From CAZTPJ01 sp964614515 (GTDB taxonomy: Bacteria; Planctomycetota; Phycisphaerae; Phycisphaerales; UBA1924), in NCBI GenBank assembly GCA_964614515.1, contig CAZTPJ010000102.1, forward strand, positions 1-10,939: DNA of 10,939 bases, written 5' to 3'. Each line of letters begins with the position of its first letter. Within the stretch, counting starts at the first letter, position 1. The notes under the pieces were generated by a model. The model was not told where the DNA came from, searched no databases, and was given only the letters and a program-made list of their open reading frames with translations. Made by a program: the position numbers and the translations under genes. Below are positions 1 through 5,334 of the stretch, piece after piece.

Positions 1-1
1 G

Positions 2-150
2 GGTCCATCAGAGAAACAATTTGGTCCATCAGAATCACAACGTGGTCCATCAGAGGAACAATTGAGGCCATCAGCATCACAACGCAGGCCATTGCAAGCG
101 CCGTTCGGGGCATCAGAAGCGCAACTCTGGCCATCGCCCGTGCTGCGCGG
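2..150. repeat. 21-bp minisatellite, about seven units decaying rightwards
   Basis: Units start near 2, 23, 44, 65, 86, 107 and 128. Each begins with a GGTCCATCAGA-like block and ends in ACAATT or ACAACG. The first four units alternate between two versions (ACAATT at 2-22 and 44-64, ACAACG at 23-43 and 65-85), so the higher-order period is 42 bp. Units five to seven are degraded. Because 21 is a multiple of three, several frames stay open: plus frame 1 reads heptads with Ile at a fixed place (SIRETIW, SIRITTW, SIRGTIE, AISITTQ), plus frame 2 reads GPSE-type heptads and stops at 212-214, and the minus strand reads Cys-Asp-Gly heptads such as PRCDSDG. The array runs off the left edge, so it may be the end of a repetitive protein gene or a non-coding tandem repeat. 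I cannot decide which. Confidence 0.8.
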
Positions 151-410
151 TCCCCGGCGGGAAGTGCGCAGCCGCGCCCGCGAACTCCTGTGCCTCCGGT
201 CCATCGTCCGGTGAGGCTGGAGGCCCAGCGCGCCCGCGTCGGAGGCGGCTGCCGATGGCGCGCTGCGCTGCGACAGACCCCGCCAGCATCGCCGCCGCGG
301 CGCGATGGCCACACACCGACCGCAAAGCGCGGTCGATGGCGCCCCGCGACAGGCACACGGCGGGTGGCCCACCATGGCGGCACAGCCCCGCCCGGTGGCT
401 TGAGAGATGC
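151..410. other. No supported gene; GC-rich stretch between minisatellite and cupredoxin gene
   Basis: Open frames cross this stretch on both strands, but their translations are Arg/Pro/Ala-rich without domain features, as expected from high-GC non-coding DNA. The only structure I noted is a small hairpin near 318-334 (GACCGC, AAAGC loop, GCGGTC). It lies in the 3' flank of the cupredoxin gene, whose transcript would run into it, so it could contribute to termination. It has no T-tract. Confidence 0.4.
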
Positions 411-980
411 CTACGGACACCCCGCATCAAAGGCGTTGCCGAAGCACAGAAAATCAAAGATGTCGCAGACGCCCAGGCCCGTGCTCGTGTCGCAGTCGCA
501 GGCGTAGGGATCGTTCGTCGAGAACGCGTTGCCGAAGCAGAGGAAATCGAAGATATCGAGGACACCCACGCCCGTGGATGGGTCGCAGTCGGGGTAGCAC
601 AGCGCGGGCTTGACCGTGATGGTCCCGGCCATGCCCCCGGCCGTGCCGTTGCCGAGGTCGAACCCGTGGAACAGGCAGTAATAATGCCAGACGCCGACGT
701 TCGTGAACGTATGTTCGAAGGTATGGCCGATGGGGTGCGGCCCGCCGGAGTCCCACTGCTCGGGGATGCCGGCGACGGACTGCGTCGTGTGGAACCCATC
801 ATCCCACACCCACCGGATCGTGTCGCCAATGTTAATAACCGGGTCTTCGATCGGCTGACCCAGCGGGTTGATGCTGAAGTCGTGGAAGAGGATGTGGACG
901 ATGATGGTGTCAGCGCGAACGGCCGTGCCGGCGAGGGCGAGGGCGGCCAGCGCGACAGCGCGTGCGAAACGGGGTGACAT
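411..980 (-). CDS. Exported cupredoxin (type 1 copper) protein with GC-type dockerin tail
   Basis: This 189-residue protein is probably an exported blue-copper electron carrier or copper-binding protein. Residues 1-23 form a signal peptide (Arg near the N-terminus, Ala/Leu-rich core, AVRA before the likely cleavage site). Residues 24-123 look like a plastocyanin/azurin domain: His64 in DDGFHTTQ, then Cys102 and His105 in YYCLFHG, and Met117 in GGMAG are the expected four copper ligands. The Cys-His-to-Met stretch is longer than in plastocyanin. Residues 128-189 carry two dockerin-like modules, each with an EF-hand-like Asp-rich loop and the block DIFDFLCFGNAF, ending in GCP. The start at 980 is fixed by AAGGAGG at 988-994, 7 nt upstream. 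The next gene upstream on this strand has the same tail. The copper site is inferred from motifs; the physiological partner is unknown. Confidence 0.9.
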   Translation of the reverse strand: MSPRFARAVALAALALAGTAVRADTIIVHILFHDFSINPLGQPIEDPVINIGDTIRWVWDDGFHTTQSVAGIPEQWDSGGPHPIGHTFEHTFTNVGVWHYYCLFHGFDLGNGTAGGMAGTITVKPALCYPDCDPSTGVGVLDIFDFLCFGNAFSTNDPYACDCDTSTGLGVCDIFDFLCFGNAFDAGCP

Positions 981-987
981 GGTTCTG

Positions 988-994
988 CCTCCTT
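988..994 (-). promoter_or_regulatory. Shine-Dalgarno of the cupredoxin gene
   Basis: AAGGAGG on the minus strand, 7 nt before the ATG at 980. It is one of only three strong Shine-Dalgarno sequences in the window, and with the one at 1952-1957 it belongs to an exported protein. It decides the start codon. Confidence 0.85.
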
Positions 995-1112
995 CTCGGG
1001 CATCCGATGATCGGCGGTCCGCGCCAGCGCGCGGAGATTCCTCCGCAGGCTTGATGTCGTCAACGGCGGCGGGCCTTGCACGAACCCCGGTCTTGTCGGG
1101 CGCTGTGGATCC

Positions 1113-1943
1113 TTACGGACACCCCCCCGCGAAGGCGTTCCCGAAGCACAGGAAGTCGAACACATCGCACACGCTCCAGCCCGTGGCGATGTCGCAGTCG
1201 CACGCCAGCGACTCGCCCGCGGCGAACGCATTGCCGAAGCACAGGAAATCAAAGACATCAAGCACGCCGTGTCCCGTGCCCGAGTCGCAGTCCGCATAGC
1301 ACGGCACCGGGAACCCGCGCAGGATGAAGTTCACACCGGTACGGCCGGTCCCCTTGAGCGTCAGCGGGATCAGGCGATACGGATGATTGGCGAAGTTCCA
1401 GAATCCGCCGGGGTTGAACTGCAATCCGCTGTCGGCCACACCCCCGCCCACGGCGTGCGGCCCCGGCTGATGCCACATGATGCCCAGTGCGTTCGTCGGC
1501 GGCAGGACCGGCGCCCACATGATGTGGTAGTCCCCCGGCCGCAGCCACCGCTGGCCGAAGGTCGTCGTGAACTGCCCGTGGCCAAAGGGTGGGGGCGGGA
1601 TGTAACGGCCCTGCCCGGTGAGGCTCTCGAGCACCATATCGCCCACATGCGGCAGGCCGGCGAAGATCGCGGCGTGAACATCGGTGACCGAGTTGTTGAA
1701 CGAAGATGGATTGACGGTTCCCATGGAGACAATCGACGTGATGCGGGTCCACTGCGTGGTGGTGAACTCCTCAACGCACCAGACATCGCGATCTTCGTTG
1801 GGCGGGCCGAAGATCTGGCACCTCGGCCCGGCCGTCTGCCCGCCAAGAAACGGCAGACTGGCGATGACGATGTCCTGCGCCCCGGCCGGGGCCGCGAGCA
1901 GCGCACAACCCGACGTGAACGCACCAATGGCGAGTAGCCTCAT
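1113..1943 (-). CDS. Exported protein of unknown function with GC-type dockerin tail
   Basis: This 276-residue protein has a signal peptide (residues 1-22, ending APAGA before Gln23). Residues 24-210 are a beta-rich, Gly/Pro/aromatic-rich domain that I do not recognise; pieces such as VWCVEEFTTTQWTRITSI and RPGDYHIMWAP suggest a secreted jelly-roll or sandwich fold, but this is a guess. Residues 215-276 are two tandem dockerin-like modules with DVFDFLCFGNAF blocks and a GCP end. The tail has eight Cys (215, 219, 235, 248, 250, 259, 266, 275) at exactly the spacing seen in the cupredoxin 132 bp downstream. I chose the start at 1943 because AGGGAG lies 8 nt upstream and a signal peptide follows at once; the frame stays open to 2159, but that extension is Arg/Pro/His-rich and would bury the signal peptide. 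The shared tail suggests the two proteins go to the same location. Confidence 0.88.
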   Translation of the reverse strand: MRLLAIGAFTSGCALLAAPAGAQDIVIASLPFLGGQTAGPRCQIFGPPNEDRDVWCVEEFTTTQWTRITSIVSMGTVNPSSFNNSVTDVHAAIFAGLPHVGDMVLESLTGQGRYIPPPPFGHGQFTTTFGQRWLRPGDYHIMWAPVLPPTNALGIMWHQPGPHAVGGGVADSGLQFNPGGFWNFANHPYRLIPLTLKGTGRTGVNFILRGFPVPCYADCDSGTGHGVLDVFDFLCFGNAFAAGESLACDCDIATGWSVCDVFDFLCFGNAFAGGCP

Positions 1944-1951
1944 GACATGAA

Positions 1952-1957
1952 CTCCCT
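1952..1957 (-). promoter_or_regulatory. Shine-Dalgarno deciding the 1943 start
   Basis: AGGGAG on the minus strand, 8 nt before the ATG at 1943. It supports that start over the in-frame ATG at 2159. Confidence 0.75.
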
Positions 1958-2213
1958 GTGTCAGACGTGTATGTGGCTTCGGCCGCGGCGGCCGTGGGCG
2001 TGCGAAGGCCCGGCCGCATCCCTGCCGATCTCCGCCCCTGCGACCCCGCGCCGCCGGGCAGTTCCCGCCCGCGTGCCCGCGAGCAGAGGCATGGTGCCGA
2101 TGGAGCATACGGGCGAAAGGGCGGGAAGGTTGCAGGGGAATGCATGATCTCGCCGTCATGCGAACATCAGTTGCTGTCGAGGCGGTGCATCACGGCCGCG
2201 TGAGTGCCATGGC

Positions 2214-2248
2214 CATCGCCGTGGATGGCGATGTGGATATCACATCGC
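2214..2248 (-). terminator. Two overlapping, mutually exclusive hairpins downstream of metF
   Basis: One stem pairs GCGATGTG (2228-2235) with CACATCGC (2241-2248), 8 bp perfect with a 5-nt loop. The other pairs CATCGCC (2214-2220) with GGCGATG (2227-2233), 7 bp with a 6-nt loop. They share bases 2228-2233, so only one can form at a time. They begin 10 bp after the metF stop codon in the direction of its transcription. No T-tract follows, so intrinsic termination is uncertain; a role as 3'-end stabiliser or factor-assisted terminator is equally possible. Confidence 0.45.
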
Positions 2249-2258
2249 GCTGCGTGAC

Positions 2259-3185
2259 CTAGCCCCGCAATCCATCCGAATCCCGCACGCCCAGCGTCTT
2301 GTAGATGTCGCGCGTGGCCGTGGAGCGGTTGAGCGTGTAGAAGTGGATCCCGGCCACATCGTGGTCGAGCAGGTCGCGGCACTGTTCGGTGGCCCAGTGG
2401 ACGCCGACGCGGCGCACGGCCTCATCATCGCCGCCGGCGCGATTGATCGCCCGAAGCAGCGGGGCGGGATATCGCGCGCCCAGGGCCAACTCCGCCATGC
2501 GCTTCATCCCCGAGCGCGACGTGATCGGCATGATCCCCGCCAGCACCGGAACCCTGATCCCCGCGAGGTGGCATCGATCGCGGAAGTCATAAAAGTCGCG
2601 GTTGTCGAAGAAGAGTTGCGTGATGATGACATCCGCCCCCGCGTCAACCTTCGCCTTGAGTCGCTCGATCTCGATCAGGCGGTTGGGCGTGTCGGGGTGT
2701 CCTTCGGGAAACCCGGCCACGCCGATGCCAAAGCCGCGCGGATCGGGATGTCCGGCCGTGGCCGCCTCGCGCTCGTTGAACTCGCGGATGCACGCGACGA
2801 GGTCCGTGGCGTGTTTGAAGTCGATATGCGGATCGCCCCCGACCCACTCGCGCGGCGGGTCCCCGCGAAGGGCCATGATGTTGCTGATCCCCGCCTGGGC
2901 GTATCGCCGCAGAATCTCGATGATCTCCGGCCGTTGGTGACAGACGGTGGTCAGGTGCGGCATGGGATCAAGCGATGTCTCGCGCTTGAGCCTGACGACG
3001 AGGTCGTGGGTGTGCTGCCGCGTCGAGCCGCCCGCGCCGTAGGTGACCGAGACGAAGGTCGGGCGCAGGGCCTGAAACTCGGACATGGACTCGAAGAGCG
3101 AGTCGATCCCCTCCTGGCCCCTGGGGGGGAAGAACTCGAAGGAGAAGGTGGGTCGATGCTGTGCGAGAATGTCCTGGAGATGCAT
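2259..3185 (-). CDS. metF: 5,10-methylenetetrahydrofolate reductase (MetF)
   Basis: This cytosolic FAD enzyme reduces 5,10-methylene-THF to 5-methyl-THF, the methyl donor for methionine synthesis. The 308-residue product has the usual length for bacterial MetF and is a single TIM barrel. Visible signatures are FEFFPP (16-21, with Glu17 in the catalytic Glu position), VTYGAGGS (47-54), LRGDPP (106-111, Asp109 near the flavin), ITQLFFD (188-194), GIMPI (217-221) and the C-terminal GIHFYTLNRS (279-288). The frame is open upstream to 3560, but only the sequence from 3185 matches the family, and TACGAT ends 8 nt before this ATG. There is no Shine-Dalgarno, so the mRNA is probably leaderless. It is divergent from the antiporter, with a hairpin repeat in the gap. 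No other methionine or folate gene is present. Confidence 0.97.
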   Translation of the reverse strand: MHLQDILAQHRPTFSFEFFPPRGQEGIDSLFESMSEFQALRPTFVSVTYGAGGSTRQHTHDLVVRLKRETSLDPMPHLTTVCHQRPEIIEILRRYAQAGISNIMALRGDPPREWVGGDPHIDFKHATDLVACIREFNEREAATAGHPDPRGFGIGVAGFPEGHPDTPNRLIEIERLKAKVDAGADVIITQLFFDNRDFYDFRDRCHLAGIRVPVLAGIMPITSRSGMKRMAELALGARYPAPLLRAINRAGGDDEAVRRVGVHWATEQCRDLLDHDVAGIHFYTLNRSTATRDIYKTLGVRDSDGLRG

Positions 3186-3193
3186 CGCGCGTG

Positions 3194-3199
3194 ATCGTA
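3194..3199 (-). promoter_or_regulatory. Candidate -10 of metF, leaderless
   Basis: TACGAT on the minus strand, 8 nt before the ATG at 3185. Transcription starting about 7 nt after the hexamer would begin at or beside the start codon. A -35 element at normal spacing would fall at about 3217-3222, inside the hairpin repeat at 3210-3231, and is not a good match to TTGACA. Confidence 0.55.
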
Positions 3200-3209
3200 T
3201 GACGGGAAA

Positions 3210-3231
3210 GAGCCGATTGCGCGAGCAATCG
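3210..3231 (+). repeat. REP-like hairpin unit, copy 1 (unpaired)
   Basis: AGAGCC (from 3209) leads into a perfect 7-bp stem, CGATTGC (3214-3220) with GCAATCG (3225-3231), closed by a GCGA loop of GNRA type. It matches the units at 5174, 5263, 8316 and 8397. No inverted partner is visible nearby. It lies in the metF/antiporter divergent gap. Confidence 0.8.
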
Positions 3232-3299
3232 CTGGGGGGTCCTGCCCCGTGACCTGAGGCTTGAAAACCGCGGGGATCGTCCGATCTCGCGGGCGTCTC

Positions 3300-3305
3300 T
3301 AGCAT
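3300..3305 (+). promoter_or_regulatory. Candidate -10 of the antiporter gene, leaderless
   Basis: TAGCAT ends 7 nt before the ATG at 3313; there is no Shine-Dalgarno and no clear -35. Confidence 0.5.
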
Positions 3306-3312
3306 TGGCCCC

Positions 3313-4311
3313 ATGACGACGTACATCGTGCCGCTGACGCTCTTGGCGGGGGGCATTCTGCTGCTGGTGATCGGGGCGAACCTGCTGATTCGCGGGTCGG
3401 TGTCGATCGCGATGAGGGTGGGCATCTCGCCGCTGCTTGTCGGGCTGACGATCGTCGCGTGGGGCACGAGCGCCCCGGAACTCGCGTTCAACCTCATCGC
3501 CGCGTGGCAGGACAAGACCGCCCTGGTCATCGGCAACACCGTCGGCGCGAACATCTGCAATCTGGCGTTGATTCTGGGCGTGTGCGCGGTGATGCGTCCG
3601 CTGACGGTGCATGACAGCCTGATCCGGTTCGAGTTGCCGGTGATGATCGGGCTGTTCGTGGCGCTGCTGGCCGTGGCGCTGTTGCCTGAGGTTGGCCTGA
3701 CCGGTGGCCTGGGTCGCGGGGAGGGTGTGGCGCTGCTGGCGATCTTTGGGTTCTATAGCGCGACATCGATTCGCACGGCCATGCGCGAGCGCGAGGCCCA
3801 CGTCGCGCTCGCCGAAGAGGTGACGCAGGATCAACTCCCCGACAAGGCTCTGGGTGTGCCCGCCGCGGTGCTGATGATCCTCGGCGGTCTGGCGCTGCTT
3901 GGGGGGGGCGGGGCGATGGCGGCCGAGGGGGCCACGGGCCTGGCATTCGCGGCCGGCATGTCGGAGCGCGTGGTGGCCGTGACGGTGGTCTCGCTGGGGA
4001 CGACGCTGCCGGAGTTGATTACGGCCCTGATGGCGGTGCGTGCGAAGCATGTGGACCTGGCCGTGGGCAATGTCGTGGGGTCAGCGCTGTTCAATGTCGG
4101 CGCGATTCTGCCGCTGGCGATGCTGGTGAGTCCGGCGGGGCTTCCCGAGGGGGCGCTCTCGTCGATCATCGTGCTGACGGGCCTTGCGATGATCGTGTGG
4201 CCGATCTGCGTGACGCACGATCAGCGGATCGCGCGGTTCGAGGGCGTGATCCTGCTTGTGATCTATGCAGCGTTTGTGATGCTCGAACTCGCGCAGTCCG
4301 GGGGGATGTGA
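3313..4311 (+). CDS. Calcium/sodium antiporter (CaCA family, YrbG-like)
   Basis: This integral membrane exchanger of 332 residues probably exports Ca2+ in exchange for Na+. It shows the two inverted alpha repeats of the CaCA superfamily: alpha-1 around 44-90 with WGTSAPE (50-56) and IGNTVGAN (73-80), and alpha-2 around 222-270 with LGTTLPE (228-234) and VGNVVGSALFN (251-261). The Glu in each GTxxPE block and the Asn residues are the ion-binding positions known in the family. Eight to ten hydrophobic segments flank a short charged central loop (about 155-178, MREREAHVALAEEV). The length is normal for the K+-independent YrbG group. The start at 3313 has no Shine-Dalgarno, but TAGCAT lies 7 nt upstream. 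It converges with the methyltransferase gene at 4329, leaving 17 bp. The ion specificity is inferred from the family. Confidence 0.95.
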   Translation: MTTYIVPLTLLAGGILLLVIGANLLIRGSVSIAMRVGISPLLVGLTIVAWGTSAPELAFNLIAAWQDKTALVIGNTVGANICNLALILGVCAVMRPLTVHDSLIRFELPVMIGLFVALLAVALLPEVGLTGGLGRGEGVALLAIFGFYSATSIRTAMREREAHVALAEEVTQDQLPDKALGVPAAVLMILGGLALLGGGGAMAAEGATGLAFAAGMSERVVAVTVVSLGTTLPELITALMAVRAKHVDLAVGNVVGSALFNVGAILPLAMLVSPAGLPEGALSSIIVLTGLAMIVWPICVTHDQRIARFEGVILLVIYAAFVMLELAQSGGM

Positions 4312-4328
4312 CGCACCGTCGGTCCGGG

Positions 4329-5150
4329 CTATTTTTCGGCGACGATGTAGGCGATCCACGCGGGGTCCGCGTCGCAGGATTCGACGGGCTTGAAGTCGCC
4401 GTCCGGTTCACCTTCGTCGTCAAAGCCGTCGAGATAGACGGTGGACTTGCGAAACCCGGCGGCGTCGAGGATGTCGCGAATTTCGGGCGTGGTCCACAGA
4501 CGCCAGTTGTAGTCGAAGGCCTTGTTCATGCGCGAGCCGTCGCGGAAGTGAAAATGGATGTAGCACTGGCACTCGCCGGTGATGCCGTTGTACCTCGCCT
4601 GATCCCAGATGTAGGTGAACTTGCCCTCGATGTCGCGGCGTTCGCGCTGCTCCTTCATGGTTTCGTACCCGCCGAACATGTCGAGGAAGAAAATGCCGCC
4701 GGGGGCGAGCGACGTTCGCACGGTCTGGAAGTAGTCCAGCATCGTGGCGCGCTGCTTGAAGATCCAGTATGAGAAGTTCATCGCCAGCACGACATCCATG
4801 CGGTGTCCGCGGGGGCCGGGGTCAAGCACGTTGCGGTTGAGCAGCGTGATGCGGGACCGCGCGGCGGGCTTGAGTTTGCCCACATTGTGGGCCAGGCCCC
4901 AATCGAGCGTGGGCTTGTCGAGATCCACGGCCACGGCCGTGTTCGTCGAACGCCGCTTGACCCACTCGCACGACGAGAGCGCGGTGCCGCAGAAGTCCTC
5001 GCGAAGTTTCGCCGCGCGACGCCCGCGCAGTTCCTTGAAGGTGTCGTCAACGAAGTCGATTTCGGACTCGACGTTCTGGACGGAGAGTTGGTAGAGTTCG
5101 TGTCGATCGGCCTTGGCCGCGGTGTACTTGGTGGGTCTTCGTTTCGCCAT
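4329..5150 (-). CDS. Class I SAM-dependent methyltransferase, substrate unknown
   Basis: The 273-residue cytosolic protein has a Rossmann-fold methyltransferase core. Motif I is REDFCGTALSS (50-60), the acidic end of strand 2 is AVDLDK (74-79), and a DVVLAMNFSYWI block (119-130) fits the motif IV region; SLAPGGIFFLDMFGG (147-161) is the typical post-IV stretch. The C-terminal half (175-273) holds a beta-rich insert with CQCYIHFHF (194-202) and an Asp/Glu-rich segment DGFDDEGEPDGD (241-252) that probably belongs to a substrate cap. I do not recognise the substrate; the absence of nucleic-acid-binding domains makes a small molecule plausible. The start at 5150 follows TACACT by 9 nt with no Shine-Dalgarno. 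It is divergent from ugd, with a hairpin-pair repeat in between. Confidence 0.9.
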   Translation of the reverse strand: MAKRRPTKYTAAKADRHELYQLSVQNVESEIDFVDDTFKELRGRRAAKLREDFCGTALSSCEWVKRRSTNTAVAVDLDKPTLDWGLAHNVGKLKPAARSRITLLNRNVLDPGPRGHRMDVVLAMNFSYWIFKQRATMLDYFQTVRTSLAPGGIFFLDMFGGYETMKEQRERRDIEGKFTYIWDQARYNGITGECQCYIHFHFRDGSRMNKAFDYNWRLWTTPEIRDILDAAGFRKSTVYLDGFDDEGEPDGDFKPVESCDADPAWIAYIVAEK

Positions 5151-5159
5151 GGGGCGGAG

Positions 5160-5165
5160 AGTGTA
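5160..5165 (-). promoter_or_regulatory. Candidate -10 of the SAM methyltransferase gene, leaderless
   Basis: TACACT on the minus strand, 9 nt before the ATG at 5150. The spacer is C/T-rich (CTCCGCCCC) and has no ribosome binding site. Confidence 0.55.
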
Positions 5166-5173
5166 GCCCCTGC

Positions 5174-5196
5174 GGAGCCGATTGCGCGAGCGATCG
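5174..5196 (+). repeat. REP-like hairpin unit, copy 2 (left arm of pair A)
   Basis: GGAGCC leads into CGATTGC, loop GCGA, GCGATCG, a 7-bp stem with one G-T wobble. It faces copy 3 at 5263-5285. Together they form a head-to-head doublet of 112 bp between two divergent genes. Confidence 0.82.
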
Positions 5197-5262
5197 AACG
5201 ATTCGCGCGAGGCGTCGTAGGGATGGCGTGGGCCGATGGCGCGACGGCGGAGGCGGCGCCGC

Positions 5263-5285
5263 CGATCGCTTGCGCGATCGGCTCC
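5263..5285 (-). repeat. REP-like hairpin unit, copy 3 (right arm of pair A)
   Basis: On the minus strand GGAGCC leads into CGATCGC, loop GCAA, GCGATCG. The stem is 7 bp perfect, and the loop differs from the other copies but keeps the GNRA pattern. A perfect 12-bp palindrome, GGCGGCGCCGCC, abuts it at 5252-5263. Its outer end is only 16 bp before the candidate -10 of ugd. Confidence 0.82.
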
Positions 5286-5301
5286 TTTGGTGGGTGCGAC
5301 C

Positions 5302-5328
5302 TACACTCCGCCCACGAATCGCAGGAGG
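5302..5328 (+). promoter_or_regulatory. ugd leader: candidate -10 TACACT and Shine-Dalgarno AGGAGG
   Basis: TACACT at 5302-5307 is followed by a short leader with AGGAGG at 5323-5328, 6 nt before the ATG at 5335. The same TACACT hexamer drives the divergent methyltransferase gene, but there it sits 9 nt from the ATG without a ribosome site. The Shine-Dalgarno fixes the ugd start at 5335. Confidence 0.65.
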
Positions 5329-5334
5329 TTGTGC

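Larger units (their letters stand above)
1944..2258. other. 315-bp intergenic region between metF and the exported-protein gene
   Basis: There is no gene here that I can support. The left part is the leader and presumably the promoter of the 1113-1943 gene, but no convincing -10/-35 pair was found. The middle is GC-rich and unstructured apart from a 6-bp stem with arms at 2142-2147 and 2156-2161. The right part (2214-2248) holds two overlapping hairpins just beyond the metF stop codon, described separately. Confidence 0.5.

Noticed and set aside
315..338. Similarity to 9277-9300 (both contain AAGCGCGGTC after a CACCGAC block)
   Set aside because: The match is short, with differences, and occurs in GC-rich DNA; two copies are not enough to call a repeat family.
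255..977. 240-codon plus-strand open frame
   Set aside because: It is the antisense shadow of the cupredoxin gene, whose signal peptide, copper ligands and Shine-Dalgarno are clear.
113..1297. 394-codon minus-strand open frame across both dockerin tails
   Set aside because: It overlaps the cupredoxin gene in another frame, is Arg/Ser/Ala-rich, and has no domain features; it is a high-GC shadow.
1868..1943. Possible lipoprotein signal in the unknown exported protein (Cys13, TSGC)
   Set aside because: The Cys sits inside the hydrophobic core with no Leu at -3, and a normal signal-peptidase site (AGA) follows at residue 22.
2343..3194. 283-codon plus-strand open frame
   Set aside because: It is antisense to metF; its charged, repeat-free translation mirrors the metF codons and has no motif.
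3186..3560. N-terminal extension of MetF to an upstream ATG
   Set aside because: The extra 125 residues overlap the antiporter gene and do not resemble MetF; family similarity begins at 3185.
5236..5334. 33-residue N-terminal extension of UDP-glucose dehydrogenase
   Set aside because: It is a poly-Arg run encoded by the hairpin repeat; AGGAGG at 5323-5328 points to the ATG at 5335.
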